From the NCBI RefSeq assembly GCF_000292915.1, contig NC_018514.1, forward strand, positions 1 through 64,000: a stretch of 64,000 bases of DNA, written 5' to 3'. Positions 35,673 through 44,859 of the stretch are shown one piece after another (within the stretch, counting starts at the first letter, position 1; each line of letters begins with the position of its first letter). The position numbers and the translations under genes are program-made. The DNA is from Burkholderia cepacia GG4 (GTDB lineage Bacteria > Pseudomonadota > Gammaproteobacteria > Burkholderiales > Burkholderiaceae). Under the pieces are notes generated by a model, which worked only from the letters and a program-made list of their open reading frames with translations, was not told the DNA's origin and did not search any database.

Positions 35673-36725
35673 ATGACCTATCCGATCGCATCCCGCCGCA
35701 CCTTCCTGAAACTGTCCGCCGCGCTGGCCGGCACCGCGCTGCTGCCCGAAACGGGCGCGTTCGCGGCCGGCGGCGACGGCGCGCGCCGTACGGTGATCAT
35801 CGATACCGACCCGGGGCAGGACGACGCCATCGCGATCCTGTTCGCGCTGGGCGCACAGGACCGCCTCGACGTGCGGGCATTGACCACCGTGGCCGGCAAC
35901 GTGCCGCTCGACCTGACCGAACGCAATGCGCGGATCATCCGCGACTGGGCCGGCCGCACGAAGACGCTGCCGGTCTACGCAGGCTGCCCGCGTCCGCTCG
36001 TGCGCGAGCTCGTGACGGCTGCGAACGTGCACGGCAAGACCGGGCTCGAAGGCGTCGAGCTGCACGTACCGCGCGCGCCGCTCGCACCCGGTCATGCGGT
36101 GTCGTACCTCGTCGATACGCTGAGCCATGCGGCGCCGAACAGCGTGACGCTGTGCGCGCTCGGCCCGCTGACGAACATCGCGACCGCGCTGGTCGAAGCG
36201 CCGCAGATTCGCGGCGCGTTGCGCGAAATCGTGTTGATGGGCGGCGCGTTCTTCGAGCGCGGCAACATCACGCCGGCCGCCGAGTTCAACATCTACGTCG
36301 ATCCGCAGGCGGCCGACCTGGTGTTCGGCAGCGGCGTGCCGATCGTCGTGCTGCCGCGCGACGTCGCGGTGAAGGCGCCGATCACGCCGGCGCGGGTCGC
36401 GCCGTTCCGTGCGCTCGGCAACCGCTGTGGCGCGATCGTCGCGGACATCATGGAAGCCGAACTGGCGTACAACAAGAAGCGGCGCGGCGTCGACGACGGG
36501 CCGATGTACGACCCGACGGCGGTCGGTTATCTCGTCGATCCGACGCTGTTCAACGGACGCAAGGTCAACGTCGCCGTCGAGACGGCCGGGCAGTGGACGC
36601 TCGGCGAGACGGTGGTGGACTGGAACGGCCGCAGCGGCCGTGCGGCGAACGCGACCTGGATAAACGAGGTCGACGCGGACCGTTTCTACGCGACGCTCGT
36701 CGAGCGCATCGCGAAGCTGCCGTGA
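35673..36725 (+). CDS. Tat-exported inosine/uridine-preferring nucleoside hydrolase
   Basis: A 350-residue enzyme that should hydrolyse nucleosides to base and ribose in the periplasm. It begins with a twin-arginine signal (ASRRTFLKLSAALAG), cleaved near FAAG. The calcium-binding, N-terminal IUNH signature is IIDTDPGQDDAIA. Other conserved parts are MGGAFFERGNITPAAEFNIYVDPQAA and the DPTAVGYLVDP region with the catalytic-site acidic and base residues. The porin 12 bp upstream and the purine permease and deaminase downstream make periplasmic nucleoside breakdown, then base import, the likely role. Confidence 0.92.
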   Translation: MTYPIASRRTFLKLSAALAGTALLPETGAFAAGGDGARRTVIIDTDPGQDDAIAILFALGAQDRLDVRALTTVAGNVPLDLTERNARIIRDWAGRTKTLPVYAGCPRPLVRELVTAANVHGKTGLEGVELHVPRAPLAPGHAVSYLVDTLSHAAPNSVTLCALGPLTNIATALVEAPQIRGALREIVLMGGAFFERGNITPAAEFNIYVDPQAADLVFGSGVPIVVLPRDVAVKAPITPARVAPFRALGNRCGAIVADIMEAELAYNKKRRGVDDGPMYDPTAVGYLVDPTLFNGRKVNVAVETAGQWTLGETVVDWNGRSGRAANATWINEVDADRFYATLVERIAKLP

Positions 36726-36752
36726 GTACGGCGTGTGGCACGGCGAACCGGA

Positions 36753-37664
36753 TCAGATGTGCTTCGCAATCCATTCGCGACAGGTGCGCACGTGCGGGCC
36801 GCGATCGTCGGCGGCGAGCGAGATCAGCGAGATCGCGCGCGTGACGCGCGGTTTCTCGACGCGCAGCGCGACGAGTTCGGGATCATGCAGATGCATCGTG
36901 TAGAGGCTCGGCAGCACGGCAGTCGCGAGGCCGTTGCGCGCGAGCGCGTACAGCGGCTCGGTATATTCCATCCGGTACGCGACGTTCAGGCGCAGCTTCT
37001 CGGCGCCGCCGGTGCGATGCAGCGATTCGCTGACGCTGCCGCGCACGAACACGGCCAGCTCGCGATCGACGAGCTTCGCCCACGTGACGCTCTTCGCGCC
37101 CGCGAGCGGATCGTCGTGCCGCACGACGATCACGATCTCGTCCTCGAACAGCTGCTGGTAGCGCAGCGTGCCGTCGTCGCTATCGGGTTCGCGCACGCCG
37201 ATGCCGAGATCCGCGACGCTGTCGCGCACGGCTTCGACGAGCGCGCTGTTCGGCAAATCGGTGAGCGTGAAGCGCAGCGTCGGATGCGTGTCGCGCAGCG
37301 TGTTGAGCGCGGGCAGCAGGCGGCCGGCGACGGACGGGATGAACGCGATCCGCACGGTCTGGATGCGTTCGCCGATGAGCCGCGTCATGTCGTCGAAGGT
37401 GCCGCGCGCCTGGTTTAGCAGACGCTCGGCGAGCGGCAGCACGGCAACGCCCGCGGAGGTCAGCGTGAGCCGGTGTGCGGTGCGCGCGAACAGGCGGCCG
37501 CCGAGCAGGAACTCGATCTGGCGGATCGACGCGGTGAGCGCGGGCTGTGTGAGCGACAGCGCCTGCGCGGCCTGCGTGAAGCTGCGCACATGCGCAAGGA
37601 CGACGAAGTGCTGGACCTGCCGCAACGTGAGTGCGGGCAGCAGCGACGAGCGATCGGACGACAT
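36753..37664 (-). CDS. LysR-family regulator of the purine module
   Basis: A 303-residue regulator. The start chosen is the ATG of MSSDRSSLLPALTLRQ; a longer frame begins 23 codons upstream but has an unlikely Cys-rich N-terminus. The winged helix is at about residues 12-70 (ALTLRQVQHFVVLAHVRSFTQAAQALSLTQPALTASIRQIE). The remaining sequence is the type-2 effector domain. It lies between a nucleoside hydrolase gene that points at it and a purine permease gene that points away. Divergence from the permease with about 95 bp shared promoter region suggests that it controls the permease and deaminase. Confidence 0.88.
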   Translation of the reverse strand: MSSDRSSLLPALTLRQVQHFVVLAHVRSFTQAAQALSLTQPALTASIRQIEFLLGGRLFARTAHRLTLTSAGVAVLPLAERLLNQARGTFDDMTRLIGERIQTVRIAFIPSVAGRLLPALNTLRDTHPTLRFTLTDLPNSALVEAVRDSVADLGIGVREPDSDDGTLRYQQLFEDEIVIVVRHDDPLAGAKSVTWAKLVDRELAVFVRGSVSESLHRTGGAEKLRLNVAYRMEYTEPLYALARNGLATAVLPSLYTMHLHDPELVALRVEKPRVTRAISLISLAADDRGPHVRTCREWIAKHI

Positions 37665-37758
37665 CGGAACAGTACAGTCGGGAGGCGGTACGCGGCAGTA
37701 TAAGACCGCGCCGCGCGAACCGACACAGGACAATAATCGGATTCACTGGAGAACCACC

Positions 37759-39108
37759 ATGTCAGCGACTGACACGATGCCGGCACGCACGCCGGCCGAC
37801 TGGCTCGAACGGCGCTTCGCGCTCGCGGCGCGCGGCACGAGCGTGCGCACCGAGACGATCGCGGGCATCACGTCGTTTCTCGCGGCGGCGTACCTGCTCG
37901 TCGTGATCCCGTCGCTGCTCGCGACGGGCGGAATGGAGCGCGGCGCGGCGACCACCGCGACGATCATCGTGTTCGTGCTGTTCACCACGCTGATGGGGCT
38001 CTACGCGAACCTGCCGTTCCTCGTCGGCCCCGGTATCGGCGGCTCGGTGATCATCGGCGTGACGCTCGCGACGACGGAACACGTCGGCTGGCAGACGGGC
38101 CTCGGCATCGCGTGCGTGTCGGGCGTGCTGTTCTTCCTACTGACGATCTTCGGCGCGCGCGGCGTCGTGATGCGGCTGATTCCGGTGCAGATCAAGCTCG
38201 GGCTCGGCGCATCGATCGGCCTGTTTGTGACGATGCTCGGGTTGCGCAATGCAGGGATGGTCGTCGCGAATGCGAAGACCAACGCGTTCGCGCTCGGCGA
38301 CTTCTCGCGGCCCGGCGCGCTCGTCGCGCTGATCGGCCTCGCGGTCGCGATCGTGCTGCAGGCGCGCAAGGTGCCCGGCGCGATCCTGATCGCGATTCTC
38401 GTCGCGGCCGCGGCCGGCGTGCCGCTCGGTGTCACGCATCTGCCGGCGTCGTTCGTGTCGCTGCCGCACAGCATCGCGCCGATCGCATTCAAGCTCGACA
38501 TCGGCAGCGCATTGACCGTCGCGGCCGCGCCGTACCTGTTCGCGTTCTTCGCGGCGGAATTCTTCTCGACGCTCGGCACCGCGCTCGCGGTCGGCGCGAA
38601 GGCGAACCTGCTCGACGAACAGGGGAACCTGCCGAACATCAACCGACCGTTCCTCGTCGATTCGCTCGCCGCGACGCTCGGCCCCGTGTTCGGCATTCCG
38701 GCGCTGACCGCGCTGATCGAGTCGGCGGCGGGCGTCGAGGCCGGCGGCCGCAGCGGCCTGTCGTCGCTGGCGGCGGCCGTGCTGTTCGCCGCGATGCTGC
38801 TGTTCGTGCCGGTCGCGCTCGCGATCCCGAAGGAGGCGACTGCGCCCGCGCTGATCCTGATCGGGCTGTCGATGTTCGCGACGATCCGTCATACGCATTT
38901 CGACGACTTCACCGACGCGCTGCCTGTGATGTCGATGGTGCTGCTCACGCTGACGTCGAACAGCTTCGGCACCGGCATCGCGGGCGGGCTGCTGTGCTAC
39001 GTGCTCGTCAAGCTGCTGGCCGGCCGCTGGCGCGACGTGTCGTGGGGGCTCGTCGTGCTCGCACTGCCGCTCGGCTATTACTTCTGGACCGTCGTGAAGC
39101 CGCACTGA
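37759..39108 (+). CDS. NCS2-type purine permease, AzgA-like
   Basis: A 449-residue inner-membrane purine:H+ symporter. It has the AzgA/adenine-guanine branch features: FALAARGTSVRTETIAGITSFLAAAYLL in the first segment and NLPFLVGPGIGGSVIIGV. The C-terminal half contains FSTLGTALAVGAKANLLDEQGNLPN and GIPALTALIESAAGVEAGGRSGLSSL, which includes the second repeat signature. The likely substrates are adenine, guanine or hypoxanthine. The deaminase gene starts 47 bp downstream on the same strand. Uptake of the bases released by the nucleoside hydrolase is the inferred purpose. Confidence 0.9.
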   Translation: MSATDTMPARTPADWLERRFALAARGTSVRTETIAGITSFLAAAYLLVVIPSLLATGGMERGAATTATIIVFVLFTTLMGLYANLPFLVGPGIGGSVIIGVTLATTEHVGWQTGLGIACVSGVLFFLLTIFGARGVVMRLIPVQIKLGLGASIGLFVTMLGLRNAGMVVANAKTNAFALGDFSRPGALVALIGLAVAIVLQARKVPGAILIAILVAAAAGVPLGVTHLPASFVSLPHSIAPIAFKLDIGSALTVAAAPYLFAFFAAEFFSTLGTALAVGAKANLLDEQGNLPNINRPFLVDSLAATLGPVFGIPALTALIESAAGVEAGGRSGLSSLAAAVLFAAMLLFVPVALAIPKEATAPALILIGLSMFATIRHTHFDDFTDALPVMSMVLLTLTSNSFGTGIAGGLLCYVLVKLLAGRWRDVSWGLVVLALPLGYYFWTVVKPH

Positions 39109-39155
39109 GAGACGGCTTTCACGACACATCGGCACTACCGCAAAAAGAGACTGAA

Positions 39156-40256
39156 ATGAAGGGAACACCAGGCAACGTCCCGGCCGCGCGCACGGGCATC
39201 GACATCACGCCCGCCCATCGGGCCTTCTTCCACGCGCTGCCGAAGGTCGAGCTGCATTGCCACCTGCTCGGCGCGGTGCGACACGACACGTTCATCGCGC
39301 TCGCCGAACGTAGCGGCGCGCCGATCCAGCGCGCGGAGATCGACGCGTTCTATGCGCGCGGCGAGAAGCCGGTCGGCGTGCTGCACGTGCTGCGCGCGCT
39401 CGACAAGTACCTGCTCACGCGGCCCGACGACCTGCGGCGGATCGCATACGAATATCTGGAGGATGCAGCCGCGCACAATGTTCGCCATGCAGAATTCTTC
39501 TGGAATCCGACGGGGACGGTGCGCGTATCGGGCATTCCGTATGCGGACGCGCAGGCCGCGATCGTGATGGCGATTCGCGATGCCGCGCGCGACTTCGGGA
39601 TCGGCGCATGTCTGATCCCGAGTATCGACCGCGAGCAGGACCCGGACGAAGCGGTCGCGATCGTCGACTGGATGAAGGCGCATCGCGCGGACGAAGTCGC
39701 GGGGCTCGGCATCGACTATCGCGAGAACGACCGCCCGCCGGAGCTGTTCTGGAAGGCGTATCGCGACGCACGTGCGGCCGGCTTCCGCACGACCGCGCAT
39801 GCGGGTGAGTTCGGGATGCCGTGGCGCAACGTCGAGACGGCGGTCGACCTGCTGCACGTCGATCGAATCGATCACGGCTATACGATCGTCGACAACCCCG
39901 AGCTGTGTGCGCGCTACGCGGAGCGCGGGATCGTCTTCACGGTCGTGCCGACGAATTCCTACTACCTGCGCACGCTGCCGCCGGAGCAATGGGCGGAGCT
40001 GCATCCGATGCGCAAGATGCCGGGCCTCGGGCTGAAGATCCATCCGAACACCGACGATCCGACGCTGCACAAGGTGAATCCTTCGGAGGCGTGGGAGCTG
40101 ATGTTCAGCCATTTCGGCTTTACGGTCGCCGACCTGCAGCAATTCATGCTGAACGGGATCGACGGCGCGTGGGTCGACGATGCGACGAAGGCCGCGTGGC
40201 GCGCGGCGTGGGCGCCGGAATTCGACGCACTGGCGGCGACACTCGCGACCCGCTGA
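39156..40256 (+). CDS. add: adenosine/adenine deaminase family hydrolase
   Basis: A 366-residue zinc amidohydrolase that should convert adenosine to inosine, or adenine to hypoxanthine. The motifs are all there: HCHLLGAV (first metal ligands in KVELHCH), FRTTAHAGEFG (metal His and catalytic Glu), HVDRIDHGY and IHPNTDDP. The start is the ATG of MKGTPGNVPAA. Co-transcription with the purine permease upstream fits the deamination of imported adenine. Adenosine and adenine deaminases of this family are hard to tell apart from sequence alone, so the symbol is tentative. Confidence 0.9.
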   Translation: MKGTPGNVPAARTGIDITPAHRAFFHALPKVELHCHLLGAVRHDTFIALAERSGAPIQRAEIDAFYARGEKPVGVLHVLRALDKYLLTRPDDLRRIAYEYLEDAAAHNVRHAEFFWNPTGTVRVSGIPYADAQAAIVMAIRDAARDFGIGACLIPSIDREQDPDEAVAIVDWMKAHRADEVAGLGIDYRENDRPPELFWKAYRDARAAGFRTTAHAGEFGMPWRNVETAVDLLHVDRIDHGYTIVDNPELCARYAERGIVFTVVPTNSYYLRTLPPEQWAELHPMRKMPGLGLKIHPNTDDPTLHKVNPSEAWELMFSHFGFTVADLQQFMLNGIDGAWVDDATKAAWRAAWAPEFDALAATLATR

Positions 40257-40289
40257 GCGCATTGCCTGCCGTATCGGCCGGCCGGCGCG

Positions 40290-40736
40290 TCAGCCGGCCG
40301 GCGCATCGTTCAGGTGGAACCGCAGGTCACCCGCGAAATCGAACAGCGTGTAGTCGCGGAACGCGAAACGCCACACGCTGTCGACGCGCTCGAATGCGTC
40401 GTGATAGCGGCCCGCTGCGATCGGCTGCAGCGGGAGGCCGTCGACGGCCTGCAGCACCGTGTAGTACGAGCGAGCCGTCGCGCGATGCGCGGCTTCGTCG
40501 ATCTCGATGAGCGGATTCGTGATCACATGCTTCGTGCGCGGCGTGCCGCACGGGTAGCGTTTCACGCGTGCGTCAAACTGCGCGAGCAGTTCGTCGGCGC
40601 CGATCGTCGGCACATCTTCCCCAACCTTGATCCGCGCATGCCGGAACAGCGCTGCCATACCCGGCAGGTCGCCGGCGTCGAGCAGCTCCGCGTAGCGGTA
40701 CAGCAGGTTCGCGATTTCGACAGCGCTTTGGTGCAT
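40290..40736 (-). CDS. SnoaL/NTF2-like protein
   Basis: A 148-residue cone-fold protein of the SnoaL-like or NTF2 superfamily, here without a fused enzyme domain. The start is the ATG of MHQSAVEIANLLYRYAELLDAGD, a sequence common at the N-terminus of SnoaL-like proteins. The cone core includes GTPRTKHVITNPLIEIDEA and YHDAFERVDSVWRFAFRDYTL. Members act as isomerases, cyclases or small hydroxylase subunits, and no specific reaction can be assigned. It converges with the deaminase gene, with only 33 bases between the stops. Confidence 0.8.
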   Translation of the reverse strand: MHQSAVEIANLLYRYAELLDAGDLPGMAALFRHARIKVGEDVPTIGADELLAQFDARVKRYPCGTPRTKHVITNPLIEIDEAAHRATARSYYTVLQAVDGLPLQPIAAGRYHDAFERVDSVWRFAFRDYTLFDFAGDLRFHLNDAPAG

Positions 40737-40885
40737 GCGGCCTCCGGCATCGATGGACGATGACGGCGATGGTGCGCGGTGCACGGCGGGACCGCTTCGT
40801 CCAGGTGGACTAACGCGGCACGCGAGTCCTCACATTCATCCGCACCGTTGTATGCCGCATGGTGCGTTGCCCGCCGGCCGTACGA

Positions 40886-43084
40886 TCAGCGGAAAATTTT
40901 CAGCCAGTCGAACAGGCCGGGCTGCGGACGCCGCTTCGGTGCCGGCGCCGGTGCACGGTGCGGCCGGAAGTCGGGCGAGAACTGCACACGCGGGTCGATC
41001 GCGCCTGCGCGCAGCGCCGCATCGTAGAACGAGCCGACGATCGGCAATGCGCTATGTGCGCCTGCTCCCCAGTAGTCGCTGCGCAGCGTCACGCTGCCGT
41101 CGTCGAAGCCGACCCACGCGCCGGCCACCAGTTGCGGGTGCATCAGGATGAACCAGCCGTCCGTGTTGTCCTGCGTCGTGCCGGTCTTGCCCGCGACGTC
41201 GATGCGAATCCCGTAGCGCGAGCGGATGTCGGCACCGGTCCCGTAATCGACGACGCCGCGCATCACGTCCACCAGCGTCTGCGCCGCCGCCGCCGGCAGC
41301 GCGCGTTCGGGCGGCGTGCTGCCGAACGAGGCGAGCACCTTGCCGTCGCGATCCTCGATGCGCGTGATCATCTGCGGCGCGACGTACACGCCGCGGTTCG
41401 CGATCGTACCGTACGCGGACACCATCTCCTTCAGCGTGACGGGGCTCGTGCCGAGCGCGAGCGACGGCACCGCGTCGAGCGGGCTGTCGCGCACGCCCAT
41501 CGCGCGAGCGAGTTGCGCGACCTTGGCCGCGCCTTCGCGCTGCATCACCTGCGCGGTGATGCGGTTGCGCGACAGCGCGAGCGCGTCGCGCAGCGTCATC
41601 GGCTCGCCGGTTGGCGGCTCCTCATCGGTCGGATGCCAGACCGTGTGCCCGTCGATCGGGATTGCGACGGGGCGATCGACGAACGTATCGCCCGGCCGCA
41701 TGCCGTCCGCGAAGGCCGCGCCATAGACGAACGGCTTGAACGTCGAGCCCGGCTGGCGCCGCGCCTGCACGACGTGATCGAACGGCTCGCTGCCGAAATC
41801 GGGGCTGCCGACCCACGCACGGATCGCGCCGTTGCGCGGATCGATCGCGACGAAACCGGCCTGTACCTGCGTCTTGCGCTCGCACAACGCGCGCATGAAC
41901 GTGCGATTCGCGCCGAGCTGCTTCAGCGCCGCCGTATCGGCGAGCCCCGCGTCGCGCGCCGCGCGATAGTCGGGCGTCTGCCGGATGAAGCTGCGGAACA
42001 GGTCGTTGCGCAGCCCGCAGCCGGACGGGTTGTGCCACGCGCTGTCGGCGACCGCCTGCAGGCGATCGGTTTGAATCGTGAGCGCTTGCGTCGCCATGTC
42101 CTGCAACTGCGCATCGAGCGTCGTGCGCACGACGAGTCCGTCGGCGTAGAGATCGTAGTTGTTGCGGTCGGCCCACGCGATCAGCCACTTGCGCAACTGC
42201 ACCGCGAAGTGGGGGGCGGGGCCGGGCTGCGCCGTCTGCGGCTCGAAGTCGACGCGCAGCGGCCGGCGCTGCAATTGCGCGAGCTGCCGCGGCGACAGCA
42301 TGCCCATCGCCGCCATCCGGTCGAGCACGATGTTGCGGCGCTGTACCGCGCGCTCGGGGTTCAGCACCGGGTTGTAGTAGCTGTTGCCCTTCAGCATGCC
42401 GACGAGCGTCGCGCTTTCGACGATGTCGAGCTGGTCCGCCGATTTGCCGAAATAGGTGCGTGCGGCCATTTCGACGCCGTACGCGTTGTACAGGAACGGC
42501 ACGGTATTCAGGTAGGTCTCGAGAATCTCGTCCTTGCTGTACACCGTCTCGATCTTGAATGCGGTGATCAGCTCCTTCATCTTGCGCGTGAGCGTCGGCG
42601 CGCGCCCGACTTCGTCCGGATACAGGTTGCGCGCGAGCTGCTGCGTGATCGTCGAGCCGCCCTGGCGGCTGCCCGAGAACGTATGCAGCCCGGCCGCGAG
42701 CGTGCGACGCCAGTCGATGCCGTGATGGACGTAGAAGCGGTGGTCCTCGGTCGCGATCAGCGCGTCGACCAGGTGCGGCGAGATCTGCTTGAGCGGCACC
42801 CATTCGCGGTTGACGGGCCGGAACTCGGCGATCAGCTGGCCGTCGGCCGACAGCACGCGCGCGGGACGGTCGATGCGCGCCTTGCGGATGTCGCCGATGC
42901 TCGGCGTGAACGGGATGAACGCGAGCATGACCAGCAGGCCCAGCAAAGGGATCGCGGCGAGCGTCAGCGCAACGCCGCGGCGCGTCGGATGGCGCAGGTG
43001 ATGCCACGCGCCGGCGCCCAGCGCGCGGGCGCCGGCACGGCAGCGAAGCCAGAGGTCACGAAGAAACGGCACGAAGCGATTCAC
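40886..43084 (-). CDS. mrcA: penicillin-binding protein 1A family, bifunctional
   Basis: A 732-residue, single-pass class A penicillin-binding protein that polymerises and crosslinks peptidoglycan in the periplasm. A hydrophobic anchor lies near residues 37-57. The glycosyltransferase (GT51) motifs are ATEDHRFYVHHGID and GGSTITQQLARNLY. The transpeptidase motifs are the nucleophile Ser in PGSTFKPFVYG, the SRN triad residue set and KTGTTQDN. The GTG start is used. At 732 residues it is shorter than E. coli MrcA (about 850), so it lacks some accessory loops. It stands alone. Confidence 0.93.
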   Translation of the reverse strand: MNRFVPFLRDLWLRCRAGARALGAGAWHHLRHPTRRGVALTLAAIPLLGLLVMLAFIPFTPSIGDIRKARIDRPARVLSADGQLIAEFRPVNREWVPLKQISPHLVDALIATEDHRFYVHHGIDWRRTLAAGLHTFSGSRQGGSTITQQLARNLYPDEVGRAPTLTRKMKELITAFKIETVYSKDEILETYLNTVPFLYNAYGVEMAARTYFGKSADQLDIVESATLVGMLKGNSYYNPVLNPERAVQRRNIVLDRMAAMGMLSPRQLAQLQRRPLRVDFEPQTAQPGPAPHFAVQLRKWLIAWADRNNYDLYADGLVVRTTLDAQLQDMATQALTIQTDRLQAVADSAWHNPSGCGLRNDLFRSFIRQTPDYRAARDAGLADTAALKQLGANRTFMRALCERKTQVQAGFVAIDPRNGAIRAWVGSPDFGSEPFDHVVQARRQPGSTFKPFVYGAAFADGMRPGDTFVDRPVAIPIDGHTVWHPTDEEPPTGEPMTLRDALALSRNRITAQVMQREGAAKVAQLARAMGVRDSPLDAVPSLALGTSPVTLKEMVSAYGTIANRGVYVAPQMITRIEDRDGKVLASFGSTPPERALPAAAAQTLVDVMRGVVDYGTGADIRSRYGIRIDVAGKTGTTQDNTDGWFILMHPQLVAGAWVGFDDGSVTLRSDYWGAGAHSALPIVGSFYDAALRAGAIDPRVQFSPDFRPHRAPAPAPKRRPQPGLFDWLKIFR

Positions 43085-43181
43085 GGCGGCAGATGCGCGG
43101 TCGGAAAAGGCGCGATCCTAGCAAACCGCGCAGCGGTGCCGGCGGCCGAAACGGCTATTTGCTTGCAGGATTTACAGACAA

Positions 43182-44732
43182 TTACGTTTGTTGCCTGCGG
43201 ACAACCTTTGGTCGCAGGCGCAACCGCGTTTCTTCCGACAAATTGCTGGCGGCCGCTTCGCCGACCACATCCGCGAGCCGCTGCGCGGCCGCTTCCATCC
43301 GCGCGCGATCGAACCCGCCGAACCCGAGCACGAGCCCCGGACGCGCGGTGCCCGGCGCGAACATCGGCGATACCGCGCGCACCGCGACGCCCGCCTGCGC
43401 GGCGCGGGTCACCACGTCGAGATCGTCGATCCCTGCCGCGAGCCACAGTACGACGTGCATGCCCTGATCGCCCGGCTGAACCCATGCGAGTTCGCGCGGC
43501 AGGCGCGCGCCGAGCGTGTCGATCAGCAGCGCGCGCTGTTCCGCGTAGACGCCGCGCACGCGGCGAATGTGGCGGTCGAGATGCCCGTCCGCGATGAACG
43601 CGGCGAGCACGTGCTGATCGGCGGTCGGCGCATGGCGATCCATCAGCGCACGCGCGCCGCAGAATGCGGGCACGAGATCGTCGGGCGCGATCACGTAGCC
43701 GAGCCGCAGCGACGGAAACAGGATCTTGCTGAAGGTGCCGAGATAGACCACGCACTCGGGGTCGAGCCCCTGCAGCGAGGGGAACGGATAGCCTTCGTAG
43801 CGCAGCTCGCTGTCGTAATCGTCCTCGACCACCCACGCGCAGTGCGTGCGCGCCCAGCCGAGCAGCGCGGTGCGCCGCGCCATGCTCATCGGCATGCCGA
43901 GCGGGTACTGGTGCGACGGCGTGACGAACGCCGCGCGCGCGTTCGGCGCAAGGCGGATGCCGGCCTCGACGTCGATGCCGTCCGCGTCGACCGGCACGCG
44001 GACCATCGCGTCGCACCGCCCGGTGCTCTCGAGCAGCGCGGTGATGCCGCGATAGGCCGGATTCTCGACCCATGCGCGATCGTCGGCGCCGAGCAGCACC
44101 TGGCTCGCGAGGTGCAGCCCTTGCTGCGTGCCGCTCGTGATCACGACCTGATCGGCGCTGCAACGCACCGAGCGCGACCGGCGCACGTAATCGGCGATCG
44201 CTTCGCGCAGCGGCAACGCGCCTTGCGGATCGGCATAACCGGACGGCGCACCGGCACCGCGGGCACGCAGGCGATTGCCGAGCCGGCGCCAGATGTCGTC
44301 GGGCGCGGTGAGCCCGACCGGCACCGAGATCGCGAACGGCACGGCCGGCAGCGGCCGGAATTCGCTGGCGATCCGCGCGAACGTCGCGGCCGGCTCGGGC
44401 AGGCCGGCGCGTGCGTCGCGCCGGCGGGCGGCGGGTGGTTCACCAGCCGGTGGCGGCTCGGCCAGCGCGTTCGCGACCCGCGTGCCGGCGCCGCCGCGCG
44501 ATTCCAGGAAACCTTCGGCGACGAGCTGCGCATACGCGTCGACGACGGTGCCGCGCGCGACCTGGAGCGACGCCGCCAGCAGCCGCGTCGACGGCAACGT
44601 GTCGCCGGGGCGCACATCGCCGCGGCGCACCGCGTCCCGCAACGCCTGCGCGAGCTGGCGGCTCAGGTCACCGGCCGCGCGGTCGAGCGCGCCGAGCGAC
44701 GGGATTTCGACGATCCGGGCGGTTCTGGCCAT
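43182..44732 (-). CDS. MocR/PdxR-family regulator (GntR-aminotransferase fusion)
   Basis: A 516-residue fusion. The GntR winged helix is at about residues 20-85 (QALRDAVRRGDVRPGDTLPSTRLLAASLQVARGTVVDAYAQL), and a type I aminotransferase-like domain fills the rest. The PLP lysine is in YLGTFSKILFPSLRLGYVI. MocR proteins usually act on transcription with PLP or an amine-PLP adduct rather than as true transaminases. It is divergent (127 bp between starts) from a PaiB-like FMN-binding gene, a common partner of PdxR-like proteins, so it may control that gene. Confidence 0.9.
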   Translation of the reverse strand: MARTARIVEIPSLGALDRAAGDLSRQLAQALRDAVRRGDVRPGDTLPSTRLLAASLQVARGTVVDAYAQLVAEGFLESRGGAGTRVANALAEPPPAGEPPAARRRDARAGLPEPAATFARIASEFRPLPAVPFAISVPVGLTAPDDIWRRLGNRLRARGAGAPSGYADPQGALPLREAIADYVRRSRSVRCSADQVVITSGTQQGLHLASQVLLGADDRAWVENPAYRGITALLESTGRCDAMVRVPVDADGIDVEAGIRLAPNARAAFVTPSHQYPLGMPMSMARRTALLGWARTHCAWVVEDDYDSELRYEGYPFPSLQGLDPECVVYLGTFSKILFPSLRLGYVIAPDDLVPAFCGARALMDRHAPTADQHVLAAFIADGHLDRHIRRVRGVYAEQRALLIDTLGARLPRELAWVQPGDQGMHVVLWLAAGIDDLDVVTRAAQAGVAVRAVSPMFAPGTARPGLVLGFGGFDRARMEAAAQRLADVVGEAAASNLSEETRLRLRPKVVRRQQT

Positions 44733-44859
44733 GATTCTGGTCTGCTGAAATTGTTCGAAACCGGCTCTACAGCATAAACCAGTTAGCGGTCACAATCGGC
44801 GCATGACGGGCCGGTTCCCGGCCCGTTCCATCCGAACCCTGTCCGACCGTGGAGCCGCC

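Noticed and set aside
40276..40302. GC-rich inverted repeat between the deaminase and SnoaL genes as a terminator
   Set aside because: The arms are simple GGCC repeats, no T run follows on either strand, and part lies inside the SnoaL coding end.
40859..43597. A 912-codon plus-strand frame over the penicillin-binding protein gene
   Set aside because: Same mirror-image composition with long Arg/Val/Asp runs; the minus-strand gene has all expected catalytic motifs.
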